Assembly: GCA_029565395.1 (NCBI GenBank)
Contig: JAKQOG010000003.1
Location: 1 to 33,310, forward strand
Reading direction: 5' to 3'
Source: Candidatus Hydrogenedentota bacterium
GTDB taxonomy: Bacteria > Hydrogenedentota > Hydrogenedentia > Hydrogenedentales > CAILVY01
DNA: 33,310 nt
Positions 33,067 through 33,310 of this stretch are shown in pieces. The notes below the pieces were generated by a model, which made no database searches, was not told where the DNA came from, and saw only the letters and a list, made by a program, of their open reading frames with translations. Position numbers and translations under genes: made by a program. Position 1 is the first letter of the stretch, and each line of letters starts with the position of its first letter.

Positions 33067-33310
33067 CTACCCCACAAATTCTCTTCCTTTCCCGTCGTTT
33101 CGCCACAATAATCCCAGGAGGAAGACCATTGCCCCAATCAACAGAAAATCGGCGAAGCTGCCACGAACCGTGGACCCAGGGAGTACCCCGCAGCCGAAGA
33201 GACTGACGGTCTTATTCGCGGCGGGGATGCCCGTGGCATGGATGGTCAAATCGGCAGTAGTGCGTTCGGGTTCGCCGTCGCCGGTATTGATAAAGTGGAG
33301 AATGGCTTGA
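33067..33310 (-). CDS. C-terminus of an exported protein with a Cys/TM/basic sorting-like tail (5' partial)
   Basis: The minus-strand frame is open to the window edge; a TTG at 33249 is only an internal Leu. The visible 80 residues begin with a beta-strand-like segment (AILHFINTG...TTADLTIHATG). They then give LFGCGVLPG, a polar linker, the hydrophobic helix FADFLLIGAMVFLLGLLW and a short basic end (RNDGKGREFVG). A Cys-Gly motif just before a terminal membrane helix and Arg resembles MYXO-CTERM/Synerg-CTERM-style sorting tails. The match is structural only. The full protein lies to the right. Confidence 0.6.
   Translation of the reverse strand, partial: QAILHFINTGDGEPERTTADLTIHATGIPAANKTVSLFGCGVLPGSTVRGSFADFLLIGAMVFLLGLLWRNDGKGREFVG

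Noticed and set aside
32882..33310. 142-codon Pro/Ser-rich plus-strand frame at the right edge
   Set aside because: It runs through nonamer repeats and is antisense to the more plausible exported-protein C-terminus.

Overview
The window reads as a chromosomal segment of a Gram-negative, heterotrophic bacterium. A formylglycine sulfatase, a six-hairpin glycosidase, a Tat-exported FAD oxidoreductase, a ceramidase-like hydrolase, a gene mixing DUF4190 with an H-x-DG pseudopilin-type C-terminus, GT-C membrane proteins and abundant hairpin repeats together suggest the PVC/Hydrogenedentota/Lentisphaerota range. That placement is inference; there is no rRNA or tRNA here to test it.

Layout. 1-678: 3' end of a degenerate trypsin-like protein. 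681-6068 (minus): apparent operon of sulfatase, glycosidase and membrane-anchored SGNH hydrolase, suited to sulfated or acylated glycans. 6225-9223 (plus): AT-rich membrane protein, FAD oxidoreductase and an unknown protein. 9286-10266 (minus): DUF4190/pseudopilin-like protein. 10410-15687 (minus): MarR regulator, a giant transporter-acyltransferase-ligase fusion (LplT-Aas type), an alpha/beta hydrolase and a GNAT enzyme, the last three joined by ATGA overlaps; a probable lipid-salvage operon. 15857-18393 (plus): TIGR01777 epimerase, a 156-nt rod-like inverted repeat (candidate structured RNA) and a PilC/GspF platform protein with a clear sigma70-type promoter. 18512-19116: DUF433/DUF5615 toxin-antitoxin pair. 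19127-22082 (minus): aroA followed by a shikimate kinase-chorismate synthase fusion, so two adjacent genes carry the last three shikimate-pathway steps. 22348-25689 (plus): class II aldolase, an unusually long MDR dehydrogenase and an SDR, a probable sugar catabolic operon ending in a terminator.

25690-26713 is a gene-free block of hexanucleotide repeats and hairpin modules. It is followed by a ceramidase-like hydrolase, a YjfB-like small protein with a strong terminator, and two convergent membrane proteins. One of these is GT-C-like; the other is an internal duplication. 32282-33066 is a second repeat block with a 226-bp tandem duplication. At the right edge is the C-terminus of a minus-strand exported protein ending in a Cys/TM/basic tail.

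The strongest leads are the rod-like RNA candidate, the hairpin module present in four copies at two loci, the AroK-AroC fusion and the duplicated membrane protein.
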